From Comamonadaceae bacterium (GTDB taxonomy: Bacteria > Pseudomonadota > Gammaproteobacteria > Burkholderiales > Burkholderiaceae_C), in the NCBI GenBank assembly GCA_947458415.1, contig CANGZG010000015.1, forward strand, positions 1 to 22,069: a DNA stretch of 22,069 nucleotides. Direction: 5' to 3'. The position numbers and the translations under genes are program-made. Positions 7,596 to 15,429 of this stretch are shown piece after piece. Below the pieces are notes generated by a model, which searched no databases, was not told the DNA's origin, and saw nothing but the letters and a program-made list of their open reading frames with translations. Every line of letters starts with the position of its first letter. Position 1 is the stretch's first letter.

Positions 7596-7868
7596 TTAAT
7601 TTTTTTCTTCCACTTTGGGTTCTGATTTCTTCAATTGGTATGCATTGTTTCTCTGAATCCTGATCACCATGAAATAACAATCACGCTTGACGCCGCCGTT
7701 TTTGATCATGTCACAAAAAGTCGCACTTCCCGCAAACGAGGCCTTGCAATAGTTCATCTCATCCGGTTTGGTTTTCAGCGTGCATGAACTCAAGTCTTCT
7801 GCCATGGCTGCAAAAGAGCTCACCAAAAACATCATGCAAACAATTGATTTATAAATAGAAACCTCCAC
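7596..7868 (-). CDS. Small secreted cysteine-containing hypothetical protein
   Basis: A small exported protein of unknown function. With the GTG start at 7868 it has 90 residues. A basic/polar start (YKS) and a hydrophobic run ending in SFAAMA, just before EDLSSC, make a credible signal peptide. The mature part has four cysteines (SSC, NYC, TFC, RDC), enough for two disulfides, and a lysine/glutamate-rich tail (KKSEPKVEEKN). The start is ambiguous. GTG at 7868 has only a GGGG-like upstream signal. A strong GGAGG at 7862-7866 sits 5 nt before an ATT codon at 7856, and the first ATG (7835) would cut into the signal peptide. The gene follows sbtA by about 117 bp on the same strand, ends at the shared terminator, and is not a recognised family. 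Confidence 0.6.
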   Translation of the reverse strand: MEVSIYKSIVCMMFLVSSFAAMAEDLSSCTLKTKPDEMNYCKASFAGSATFCDMIKNGGVKRDCYFMVIRIQRNNAYQLKKSEPKVEEKN

Positions 7869-7985
7869 GAGTGAACCCCATTCTGAGGGCACATGTGGAA
7901 TACATACACACAACTCCTCTCATTTTTGTAAAGTAATGTGGCATATATTTTTTTCTGGTCAGACAAATCATATTTCTCCAAACGA

Positions 7986-8996
7986 TCAAGTAAAGAACTG
8001 TCCAGCAACCCATGCATAGCCGGGGATACCGACCAGCAGGTTCAAAGGAAATGTGATTCCCAACGACATGCCAAAGTAAAGCGATGGTCTGGCTTCGGGG
8101 ATGGCTGTTCGCAAAACCGCTGGAACGGCTATGTACGAAGCACTGGCTGCCAGCACCATCAGCAAAGTGGCATCTCCGCGTGAAGCTTGGGTGAGCAGTG
8201 CCAAAGCTAGCGCCAGTGATGCATGAAGCACTGGCGCCAACACGGCATACAACAACAACCCGGCTGAAATACCTTTGATTTGGTGCATGCTTCGGGCTGT
8301 CATCAAACCCATGTCCAACAGGAAAAATGCCAGCATGCCTTTGAACAAATCGCCTGAAAACGGTTGCATCGCTGCCTTGCCAGCTTCACCCGATATCAAA
8401 CCCACCAGCATGGCGCCCAACAACAGCAGTTGCGCGCCGTCGGTGAATGATTCGTGAAGAATGTGTTTCATGGAGTGGCCTGTGGGTGGGCCCGCAACTT
8501 TGAGGGCTGCCGCACCGTTTTGGCCGGCCAACCATTGCGCAGACGACTGCTGCTGCCTGAGCGAATTGGCAAAAATCACTGCGAGGATGATGGCGGGCGA
8601 CTCCATCAGCGCCATGGCCGCAGCCATGTGACCACCAAAAGCAATCTCGTTGTTTTCCAAATACTGAACTGCGGTGACAAAAGTCACTGCGCTGACCGAG
8701 CCGTAGGTGGCCGCGACCGCTGCGGCATCAAAGCCAGACACAAACCGCTTGAGCACGACAAAACCCAGCAACGGGATCACGACAGACAGTGCGACCGCAG
8801 CACCCAAACTGGCAGCCACCTCATGGGTAAAGCCCGAGTGAGACAAGGCGAAACCACCTTTCAAGCCCAATGCCATCAACAAATAGAGGGACAAAAATCG
8901 AGAAATGGCAGGTGGAATCTCTAAGTTGGACTTGACACTGGCAGCCAACACACCAAATACAAAAAATAAAATCGCTGGGTCAAGAAATGCTTGCAT
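7986..8996 (-). CDS. sbtA: SbtA-type sodium-dependent bicarbonate permease
   Basis: A 336-residue inner-membrane protein with about ten hydrophobic segments, matching the SbtA (formerly DUF897) family. In cyanobacteria this family imports HCO3- with Na+; many copies in heterotrophs are untested. Family-typical stretches are the N-terminal FLDPAILFFVFGV, IPPAISRFLSLYLL followed by GLKGG, AATYGSVSAVTF, ALMESPAIILAV, and the C-terminal SLYFGMSLGITFPLNLLVGIP. A polar cytoplasmic loop lies around residues 145-175. The start ATG has a good AAGGAGA ribosome binding site. The gene is divergent from a CbbR-like LysR regulator 85 bp away, which suggests regulation by carbon status. The PII-like partner SbtB, usually beside sbtA in cyanobacteria, is not present here. 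Confidence 0.9.
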   Translation of the reverse strand: MQAFLDPAILFFVFGVLAASVKSNLEIPPAISRFLSLYLLMALGLKGGFALSHSGFTHEVAASLGAAVALSVVIPLLGFVVLKRFVSGFDAAAVAATYGSVSAVTFVTAVQYLENNEIAFGGHMAAAMALMESPAIILAVIFANSLRQQQSSAQWLAGQNGAAALKVAGPPTGHSMKHILHESFTDGAQLLLLGAMLVGLISGEAGKAAMQPFSGDLFKGMLAFFLLDMGLMTARSMHQIKGISAGLLLYAVLAPVLHASLALALALLTQASRGDATLLMVLAASASYIAVPAVLRTAIPEARPSLYFGMSLGITFPLNLLVGIPGYAWVAGQFFT

Positions 8997-9081
8997 GCGC
9001 TGTTCTCCTTGAGTGAATCCTAAAAAAAATCATGTATCTTGTAAAATCAATTCTTCAATTCATATCTATAGATAAAAACTG
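8997..9081. promoter_or_regulatory. Divergent sbtA/LysR control region
   Basis: An 85-bp region between divergent starts. It contains a perfect 12-bp palindrome TATCTATAGATA (9063-9074) and a directly repeated CAATTC (CAATTCTT then CAATTCAT) just before it. LysR-type regulators usually bind a T-N11-A dyad in exactly such shared regions, so this is the probable regulator site. Individual -35/-10 elements are not convincing; TTGTAA (9039-9044) with TATCTA (9063-9068) is a weak candidate for the LysR gene and would overlap the palindrome, as expected for autoregulation. Confidence 0.55.
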
Positions 9082-9981
9082 ATGAACATCACATTCAGGC
9101 AATTGAGGCTTTTCTTGGCTGTGTTTGACAATGGCAGCGTCAGTGCGGCAGCCAAATTAACGCATGTCACACAGCCCACGGCCTCCATGCAATTGAAAGA
9201 AATCAGCAATGCGGTGGGAATGCCTTTGTATGAGGTCATCTCGAAAAAAATCTATTTCACAGACGCTGGGAAGGAGTTGGCGAAAACCGCTCGTGAAATG
9301 CTTCATGCTTGGACCACATTCGAGCAAACCATGGATGCAACCAAAGGTTTGGCCAGGGGCAAACTCAGAATTGCAGTTGTAAGTACAGCAAAATATTTCA
9401 TGCCAAGGCTGATCGGCCAGTTTTGCAAGAAATACCCAGACATAGACATATCACTGGAAATATTGAACCGTGATGGTGTGGTCAAGCGCATGCGAGAAAA
9501 CTTGGACGACTTGTACATCATGTCCCAACCGCCGTCTGACATGGACTTGCAAGACGACATTTTTTTGGTCAATCCCCTGGTGCCAATAGCCGCCAGTAGC
9601 CATCCATTGACCAAGAAAAATGGGGCTCCACTGAGTGCACTGTCTGATCAGCGTTTCATTCTTCGCGAAAAAGGGTCAGGTACAAGAATGACAGTTGACA
9701 AGTTTTTCAAGTCGCATCAGTTTCGTCCGGACATTCGCATGGAACTCGGCAGCAATGAGGCCATCAAAGAAGCCGTGGCTGGTGGCCTGGGCATTGGCGT
9801 CGTGTCAAAGCATGCCTTGCACGGTCACCAAAAAGAGCATGGGGTGGCCGTGATCAACGTCAAAGGATTTCCCATCACTTCGTATTGGCATATCGTGCAC
9901 CCGGCCAAAAAACAATTGCCTCCAGTTGCATCAGGGTTCAAAGTGCATTTACTCAACAGCGTCAAATCCATCAAGAGCTGA
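9082..9981 (+). CDS. LysR-family regulator, CbbR-like
   Basis: A 299-residue LysR-type transcription factor. Residues 3-62 form the winged helix-turn-helix (TFRQLRLFLAVFDNGSVSAAA, then THVTQPTASMQLKEIS). From about residue 90 on is the two-lobed periplasmic-binding-protein-like effector domain, opening with GKLRIAVVSTAKYFMPRLIG and containing the typical GLGIGVVSKHAL near residue 245. The VSTAKYFMPRL segment is characteristic of the CbbR/RuBisCO-operon regulator subgroup. It is divergent from an SbtA bicarbonate permease gene, so control of that gene in response to carbon metabolites is a natural inference. RuBisCO genes themselves are not in the window, so the cbbR name is not assigned. Confidence 0.92.
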   Translation: MNITFRQLRLFLAVFDNGSVSAAAKLTHVTQPTASMQLKEISNAVGMPLYEVISKKIYFTDAGKELAKTAREMLHAWTTFEQTMDATKGLARGKLRIAVVSTAKYFMPRLIGQFCKKYPDIDISLEILNRDGVVKRMRENLDDLYIMSQPPSDMDLQDDIFLVNPLVPIAASSHPLTKKNGAPLSALSDQRFILREKGSGTRMTVDKFFKSHQFRPDIRMELGSNEAIKEAVAGGLGIGVVSKHALHGHQKEHGVAVINVKGFPITSYWHIVHPAKKQLPPVASGFKVHLLNSVKSIKS

Positions 9982-10016
9982 TGCTTGTTAACTGAACTGT
10001 CAACTGCAAAGTGAAT

Positions 10017-10634
10017 TCACTGATTTGGCGAAACAAAATCTTTGCACAAAGCAAGCAAATCGGCCAAAGAAGCCACTTGCATTTTTTCCAACACTTGTGC
10101 GCGATGCTTTTTGACCGTGTCCGGCATGACGCCCGTGACTGCAGCAATGCTTTTATTGCCATGGCCCAACAGCATCAATGAAAAAATCTGCTGCTCTTTG
10201 CGGCTGAGCGATTGATACAGTTCATTGACTTTTGTGAGTCGCTTTTTGGTAGCACTGCGCTCAGCATCCAAGGTCAAACTTTTTTCAATGGCGTCAACCA
10301 ATTGTGTTTGCGAGAATGGTTTCCATAAAAAATCCACCGCCCCACCCTTCATGGCATCAATGATTTCTTGCGTATGGCTTTCACCGCTCATGTAAATCAC
10401 GGGTATTTCCCATGTTCGCTCAACCAGTGTGTTTTGTAATTCCAAACCACTCATCAAAGGCATTCGCATGTCTAGCAACAAGGTCGATGGCGATGTCTTG
10501 ATTGCGGTGTTTAAAAACTCAATTGCACTTGAATAAACACTGACACCATACCCCAACTGAAGCAACACATTGCCCAAGTGAAGTCGTATATCGTGGTCAT
10601 CGTCCACCAGATAGACATGTCCCAACAAAGCCAT
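10017..10634 (-). CDS. FixJ-type response regulator (REC-LuxR)
   Basis: A 205-residue two-component response regulator. The receiver domain (residues 5-120) shows the acidic cluster DDD (11-13), the phospho-acceptor Asp55 (LLLDMRMP), the switch Ser in YMSGE and the conserved Lys in FLWKPF. The output domain is a LuxR/FixJ-type HTH (about 140-200: LSRKEQQIFSLMLLGHGNKSIAA, then DTVKKHRAQVLEKM). It is divergent from an HTH gene and a membrane histidine kinase (11234-12724). That kinase is the obvious partner, giving a two-component system split across a divergent promoter. The gene converges on the LysR gene with only a 35-bp gap, holding the palindrome AGTGAATTCACT (10010-10021). Target genes are unknown. 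Confidence 0.93.
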   Translation of the reverse strand: MALLGHVYLVDDDHDIRLHLGNVLLQLGYGVSVYSSAIEFLNTAIKTSPSTLLLDMRMPLMSGLELQNTLVERTWEIPVIYMSGESHTQEIIDAMKGGAVDFLWKPFSQTQLVDAIEKSLTLDAERSATKKRLTKVNELYQSLSRKEQQIFSLMLLGHGNKSIAAVTGVMPDTVKKHRAQVLEKMQVASLADLLALCKDFVSPNQ

Positions 10635-10822
10635 GGCTTACACACTTTCAATCACACCATCTGCCAGTCTAAGTCGAATTTCAATTGCTGAAAAATAATA
10701 TTTAGTAGTTAACTTACGAATTAAATCGTGTGTATTTGTGAAGAATTCCCCATTTAGGGATGGGATCACTCAAACTTCAATGCCATATTCTGGTGCATGA
10801 ATAGTCCAATTTTTTTCTGAAT
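10635..10822. promoter_or_regulatory. Divergent region between response regulator and HTH/kinase genes
   Basis: A 188-bp AT-rich region that must hold promoters for both directions. Candidate operator features are the dyad TCCC-N6-GGGA (10747-10760), followed closely by another GGGA (ATGGGATCA), and the decamer CTTACGAATT (10713-10722), which recurs in the region upstream of the second two-component system at 21845-21854. A T-rich run directly precedes the HTH start. No clear sigma-70 pair was identified. Confidence 0.4.
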
Positions 10823-11164
10823 ATGTCGTTGCAGTCTTCCTCAGCACAAGAAAAACTGACAGAAGTTGGACGTTTGCTGCAGCAGTCCAGAGTACGTGCT
10901 GGATGGACGATTGAGGACATGGAAAAAAAATTGGGTATGCGCGCCGAGCAGATCCAAGCCATTGAAGAAGCCAACACGGAATACTTTAAGAATAAAACCA
11001 CGCAATCCCTGATATGGTTCGCAAGAATTTATGCCAAAAAACTGCGGGTTGACCTGTCGGAGTTGGTGTTCATGGATATCAAACGTGCAAGCGGGACTTC
11101 TTCGCAGCCTTATCAAAAAATACCTGCATTCCTGATGAAAAATAAATCAGATTCAAATGGGTGA
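10823..11164 (+). CDS. RodZ-like helix-turn-helix protein
   Basis: A 113-residue cytoplasmic protein with one recognisable domain, a Cro/C1-type HTH of the RodZ-like kind (about residues 13-80: VGRLLQQSRVRAGWTIEDME, then KLGMRAEQIQAIEEAN, FARIYAKKLRVDL). Unlike RodZ it has no membrane segment or periplasmic domain; the tail is short and basic. There is no strong ribosome binding site (an AT-rich leader precedes the ATG). It sits 69 bp upstream of the histidine kinase on the same strand and is divergent from the response regulator. It may be an accessory regulator of that two-component system, or simply cotranscribed. Function is not established. Confidence 0.75.
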   Translation: MSLQSSSAQEKLTEVGRLLQQSRVRAGWTIEDMEKKLGMRAEQIQAIEEANTEYFKNKTTQSLIWFARIYAKKLRVDLSELVFMDIKRASGTSSQPYQKIPAFLMKNKSDSNG

Positions 11165-11233
11165 AAGCACCCGAACAAAACAAATGGTGATGTTGGTTTT
11201 CGGATTTCGAGGCGCAATGGGGCTTGAATTGTC

Positions 11234-12724
11234 ATGGTGCTAGACACACAAACCACCATTTTCATGATTTGCTTGGTCTACCTGATATTGCATGGGGCCA
11301 TCTGGTTTGCATTACAAGAGTACCGAAGCCAGCAAGTCAAGTTATGGTGCCTCTCAGGGATTTTCAGCGGCATGGCTGTGGTATTACTTGCCTTGCGAGG
11401 GGTGGTCGCTGAGTTCTTGTTTTTTTATGTGGCCCAATTGCTGATGTTGATTGGAAATTGGGGGCGCATGGTGGCTTTGCGCATGTATTTACTGCCCGCA
11501 CCACAGGCTGCCCCATACCGTTTTTATCTGATCGCAAACAGTGTGTATTTCATTTTGTTTTGTATGCTCATCAATGAAGCAAATGCTGAATGGGAAGCGC
11601 TGATGCTGTTCAATGGTTTTTATGCCTTGCTTTGCTTTGACTATTTCAGAATTGGCCAAAAGTTGTTTCGGCAGCATGAAACGCTCGGTGCCAAACTGTT
11701 GATGTGGGCAGGACTGACTTTCACAGTGACGCTGGGTGTTCGCGCAATGGGGGTGGCACTGGCAGGAACGATTGACGATTTGTATGCACCCAGCTGGCAC
11801 CAAGGCATCATGGTGATCGGTCAATTCGTGGCCATCACGCTCAGTAATATTGCCTTTTTACGGATTTTTTTAGAGATTGCAGAAAGGCAAAAATTGCAAG
11901 TTGCGCATGAGTTAAGCGTAACCAATGAGCGCGCCGATGCGATGCAAAAAAGCAGCATGAATTTGAAGCAATTGTTGGAAGAGCGCGAAGAAATCATTCG
12001 ACAGCTGAGCATATTCAACAAGACAGCAGGCATGGGTGCGCTGGTAGCCAGTTTGGCGCATGAACTCAATCAACCATTGACTGTGATTCAAATGAACACT
12101 GACATGATTGATCTGGTCATCAATTCACAAGGCATCACCCTGAATGAAAACACAAATATTCAGCATGCGATGAATGGATTGAAAAAAGCCAATCAACGTG
12201 CTGCTACCATCATTCATACATTGCGAAACATGTTTCGCAACGGCAACCGCGTTGTTACCACTTTCAATTTCAATGACCTGGTCAATGATGTGGTGCTGAT
12301 CAGTCAATCCACGCTGCAAAGGCATGCGATTGAATTGAATGTACAACAGCATACAGAACCCTTGCGCGTCACAGGCGATAAATCCCAACTTCAGCAAGTG
12401 CTGTTGAATTTGATCACCAATGCATGCGAAGCTTTTCCAGAATCATTCACGCCACGCAAACAAGTGCGTATACAAACTCTGTCAGTGAACGACCATATCG
12501 AATTACATGTTTCAGACAATGGCACAGGCATTTCTCCTGAGATTGAATCAAATGTATTTGAGTTACTTCGCACGAATAAGGAATCAGGCATGGGCATTGG
12601 ACTTTGGTTGAGTAAATCCATAGTGGAATCTCACAGCGGTTCAATCCAATTCATGACCAAGCGCCACCACGGCACCACTTTCACAGTTCAACTGCCTTTA
12701 ACATCAGAAGCAATGTATTTTTAA
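11234..12724 (+). CDS. Membrane sensor histidine kinase
   Basis: A 496-residue sensor kinase. Residues 8-212 form about six to seven transmembrane helices with short loops and no periplasmic sensor domain, so it probably senses a membrane or intramembrane cue. A coiled-coil linker (about 215-262, rich in E/Q/R) leads to the HisKA H-box GALVASLAHELNQPL with phospho-acceptor His276. The catalytic domain shows the N-box LLNLITNACEAF (390-401), the G1 box SDNGTGI (427-433) and the G2 box GMGIGLWLSKSI (452-463). The HELNQPL form is typical of the FixL/DctB-like HPK4 class that works with FixJ- or NtrC-type regulators. It fits the divergent FixJ-type regulator at 10017-10634. Signal unknown. Confidence 0.92.
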   Translation: MVLDTQTTIFMICLVYLILHGAIWFALQEYRSQQVKLWCLSGIFSGMAVVLLALRGVVAEFLFFYVAQLLMLIGNWGRMVALRMYLLPAPQAAPYRFYLIANSVYFILFCMLINEANAEWEALMLFNGFYALLCFDYFRIGQKLFRQHETLGAKLLMWAGLTFTVTLGVRAMGVALAGTIDDLYAPSWHQGIMVIGQFVAITLSNIAFLRIFLEIAERQKLQVAHELSVTNERADAMQKSSMNLKQLLEEREEIIRQLSIFNKTAGMGALVASLAHELNQPLTVIQMNTDMIDLVINSQGITLNENTNIQHAMNGLKKANQRAATIIHTLRNMFRNGNRVVTTFNFNDLVNDVVLISQSTLQRHAIELNVQQHTEPLRVTGDKSQLQQVLLNLITNACEAFPESFTPRKQVRIQTLSVNDHIELHVSDNGTGISPEIESNVFELLRTNKESGMGIGLWLSKSIVESHSGSIQFMTKRHHGTTFTVQLPLTSEAMYF

Positions 12725-12810
12725 AAGAAGCAGTTGAGGTCTGCTGTTGACAGGCAACTCAAACCTGAGGCTATACAAAACCTTGATCGGCAGTGCGCTG
12801 TAGCTATCAA

Positions 12811-13161
12811 TTATTTTCCAGAATGATTTGCAGCGATGAAATTGCCAGATTCAGAATAGAACAGATACAGGTTAGATTTTGACTTATCACTGACGGCTGG
12901 ATTGACAAACATCACTTTCCACTCTTTTCCTTTTTGCCCGTCGATGACCGTGATGGATTCAGGTTTCACTGATTGCCAACTGGATTCAATTTTTCCTCGT
13001 GAAATCAATTTAGCTTTACGCTGGTCAGCGCACTTGTAGACCACTTCTTTTGAAGCAGATTTATTGCCATGGAAATGACAGTCATCCCCGGCGCCGGCAA
13101 TGGCAACAGTTGAAAACAAAAGAACCCAGATCATTGTCAAATAAATGTGAATGTTTTTCAT
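12811..13161 (-). CDS. Small periplasmic CHFHG-motif protein (DUF6488-like)
   Basis: A 116-residue exported protein: a signal peptide (MKNIHIYLT then a hydrophobic core, cleavage near AIAGAG) followed by a small mature domain starting DDCHFHGNKSAS. The C-H-F-H cluster is a plausible metal ligand set; a second cysteine lies in YKCADQ. From memory it resembles small proteins annotated DUF6488, often seen beside HupE/UreJ permeases. The gene starts 17 bp after the stop of the HupE-type gene, with a GAAAGAG ribosome binding site, so the two are one transcription unit. A periplasmic metal-binding accessory role is an inference from motif and neighbour only. Confidence 0.75.
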   Translation of the reverse strand: MKNIHIYLTMIWVLLFSTVAIAGAGDDCHFHGNKSASKEVVYKCADQRKAKLISRGKIESSWQSVKPESITVIDGQKGKEWKVMFVNPAVSDKSKSNLYLFYSESGNFIAANHSGK

Positions 13162-13178
13162 CAGACTCTTTCATTAAA

Positions 13179-13961
13179 TCAAAGTGAATTTCGACTGGTA
13201 TCGGTTGCCTTTTCTATCTCCATGTCCTCATGGACATGGTGGTGTTCTTCAACTGGAAATCTGAACAGTTCTGCATTGGTGTCATGCTGATACCCGTGCA
13301 ATTGAACAAATAAAAGATAGATACCCGCCATGATCAATCCCAAATTTGCAATATGGCTGAACCGAAGAAAAGCGCTCGATTTTCGAAAAAGCATCAGCAA
13401 ACCCACCATCAAAACCAGTGCCGCAATTTGACCCAATTCAACACCGATATTGAAGCTCAGTATTCGCAGCATCATTTGCCAAGCATCCTCACCCAAAGGG
13501 AGTTGCTGTAGTCGGGTAGAAAGACCAAAACCGTGAAGTAGCCCAAAAGCAAAGACCATCCCAAGCAGATTTGGAGATGGCATGTTCAAATATTTTTGAA
13601 ACCCACCGTTGTTATCAAATCCCTTATAGATCACACTGCACGCAATGATGGCGTCAACCAACCAGAAATTCCAAATGATGTGAAAATAAGTTGCAAAGAT
13701 CAGTGTGATGCAATGCCCGAGTGTGAAAGCAGTGACAAACTTAACAATGTCTTTGAACGTATTTAAGAAAAATACCACGCCGAATAAAAACAGCAAATGG
13801 TCATAACCAGTGAGCATGTGACTGGCACCCAGTTCAATATATTGCAAATAACCGCTTTCTAACATCCGTTGTTTGTCGGCTTCGCTGATGCCATGTGCCA
13901 ATACCAACAATGGCCAGGTCAGGCAAACCAGCAAGCCGAACCTCATGAGTGAAAATTTCAT
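13179..13961 (-). CDS. HupE/UreJ-family membrane protein (putative Ni/Co-type permease)
   Basis: A 260-residue inner-membrane protein of the HupE/UreJ type-2 family, related to proteins proposed to move nickel or cobalt. Features are an N-terminal signal-like helix ending in LAHG, the signature GASHMLTGYDHLLFLFGVVF, FTLGHCITL, LVDAIIACSVIYKG and LLHGFGLST, with about seven helices and conserved in-membrane His and Asp residues. The C-terminus ends in a histidine-rich stretch (EEHHHVHED), suited to metal binding on one side of the membrane. The ATG at 13961 is preferred over a TTG four codons upstream. It is the first gene of a two-gene unit with the CHFHG protein and divergent from an AraC-type regulator. 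No hydrogenase or urease gene is nearby, so the metal is uncertain. Confidence 0.85.
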   Translation of the reverse strand: MKFSLMRFGLLVCLTWPLLVLAHGISEADKQRMLESGYLQYIELGASHMLTGYDHLLFLFGVVFFLNTFKDIVKFVTAFTLGHCITLIFATYFHIIWNFWLVDAIIACSVIYKGFDNNGGFQKYLNMPSPNLLGMVFAFGLLHGFGLSTRLQQLPLGEDAWQMMLRILSFNIGVELGQIAALVLMVGLLMLFRKSSAFLRFSHIANLGLIMAGIYLLFVQLHGYQHDTNAELFRFPVEEHHHVHEDMEIEKATDTSRNSL

Positions 13962-14359
13962 ATGTCTTGTCAACTGATCAAATAAAGAATTGGTATTTCA
14001 CTGCCACTCATCAATCAATTAAATGGATGTGATTGCGCTTTGGATTGGTCTTCAATACAAAAAATCATTGCCAAAATTCTAAATCTTCCTTTGCAGTCTT
14101 AAATTCCAAAAAAAATACCCCAAAATAATCAATGGGATTTCAGTATCTACTGCCATGAGTGCGCGTGCGCACGAATTAAATATCCTTTTCTTCTGTAAAA
14201 AAACTGAGCATTCAATGAAGATGCATCATAAATTGAAGTGACAGATAAAGTCGCTTACTGATAGTGGATTGGCGCAATTTGCAAGTCCCATTTCATCAAT
14301 GCAGATTACATTAAAAAACATGAATTGAACAGATTTTTCGTGAATCATCGAAAGAAAAA
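13962..14359. promoter_or_regulatory. 398-bp divergent intergenic region with GC-rich dyad
   Basis: No credible gene is visible in this AT-rich stretch between the HupE-type gene and the AraC-type regulator. Near its middle is a GC-rich inverted repeat, GTGCGC-GT-GCGCAC (14159-14172), standing out from the surroundings about 190 bp from each start. It looks like a protein-binding dyad. A smaller palindrome, GATGCATC, occurs about 50 bp further right. Promoters for both genes should lie here but no clear -35/-10 pair was identified. Confidence 0.45.
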
Positions 14360-15388
14360 ATGCCTTCAACTACTTATGCTCTCGATTCAACATGGCGCCC
14401 GCTTCTGAAAGATTTGGGTGTATGTGTTGTGAATGTCTTGAGACGTGCTGGTCTGCCAGACGATTTGCTTCACCGCCCTGGTTTGCGCCTTGGAGCGGAT
14501 GATTTTCATCAATTTTGGAACGGAATTGATGCAGAACTCGACGATGACTTGCTTCCACTCAGATTGTGTCAATACATTCGAAGTGAAACATTTTCTCCAC
14601 CACTTTTTGCAGCCCTCTCCAGTCCCAATCTTTCTGTCGCCGTCAAACGAATTGCGCGTTACAAACAGCTTGTTGCACCATTGCGACTGGATGTTCGAGA
14701 AAGTGATCAGGATCTGACCGTTGAATTCATATGGGAAACCCAAGAGAGTCAGCCGCCTGATTCATTGGTACTGACTGAATTGATGTTTGTTGTAACTTTC
14801 GCTCGCATGGGAACACGAGAGCAACTTTGTCCTCTGACTGTCTGCACCAGTCAAGAAGTTGTTAACAAGACTGCCTTTACAGAATTTTTAGGTATACCCA
14901 TACTAAAAGGCCCAGGTAACTTTGTCTCTTTTTCAAAGGCAGACGCGAACAGACCTTTTCTAACTGTAAACGAAAGTTTGTGGAATGCATTTGAACCTGA
15001 ATTGAGAATGCGCCTTGCGCAACTGGATGCGCAGGTCAAAGTGAGCCAGCGAGTCCGCTTGGCCTTGCTAGAAGCACTGCCAGGAGGCGGTGTAAAGATG
15101 CAAGCTGTGGCCAAAAGAATTGGCATGAGCCAACGTTCACTTCAGCGACATCTGGAAGTTGAAGGGCTGAATTACAAAAACCTGCTGCAATCCATTCGTC
15201 AAGATTTGTCACAGCATTATTTGCGCAAAACTGAACTCCCGACTGCCGAGATTGCATACCTTATCGGTTTTGAAGAGTCCAACTCATTTTTTCGGGCATT
15301 TCGCAGTTGGACTGGCAGAACACCAGAGCATTTCAGAAAGACTTCACGCGAATCCAAAACCATTGTCTCGCCTACACACGAACGATGA
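14360..15388 (+). CDS. AraC-family regulator (OruR/ArgR-like, arabinose-bd domain)
   Basis: A 342-residue transcription regulator of the long AraC subgroup. Residues 15-215 correspond to the ligand-binding-like domain seen in OruR-type regulators (LRRAGLPDDLLHRPGLRL, then FHQFWNGIDAEL, LSVAVKRIARYKQLVAPLRL). Residues 235-330 carry the two AraC helix-turn-helix motifs (MQAVAKRIGMSQRSLQRHLE and TAEIAYLIGFEESNSFFRAF, followed by WTGRTPEHFR). The start ATG follows a purine-rich run (GAAAGAAAA). Its partner promoter is across the intergenic region, shared with the HupE-type operon, which it may control. Effector unknown. Confidence 0.93.
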   Translation: MPSTTYALDSTWRPLLKDLGVCVVNVLRRAGLPDDLLHRPGLRLGADDFHQFWNGIDAELDDDLLPLRLCQYIRSETFSPPLFAALSSPNLSVAVKRIARYKQLVAPLRLDVRESDQDLTVEFIWETQESQPPDSLVLTELMFVVTFARMGTREQLCPLTVCTSQEVVNKTAFTEFLGIPILKGPGNFVSFSKADANRPFLTVNESLWNAFEPELRMRLAQLDAQVKVSQRVRLALLEALPGGGVKMQAVAKRIGMSQRSLQRHLEVEGLNYKNLLQSIRQDLSQHYLRKTELPTAEIAYLIGFEESNSFFRAFRSWTGRTPEHFRKTSRESKTIVSPTHER

Positions 15389-15429
15389 ACAGTCAGCATC
15401 GCCGAATTGGCCCCAGAATAAATTGACCA

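Noticed and set aside
10010..10021. Perfect palindrome AGTGAATTCACT as a terminator between convergent genes
   Set aside because: It has no loop-forming centre and no T tract, and it overlaps the stop of the response regulator; it may be chance.
12725..12810. Possible terminator between the kinase and the CHFHG gene
   Set aside because: Only a bulged GTTGAG/CTCAA-type pairing was found, with no T tract.
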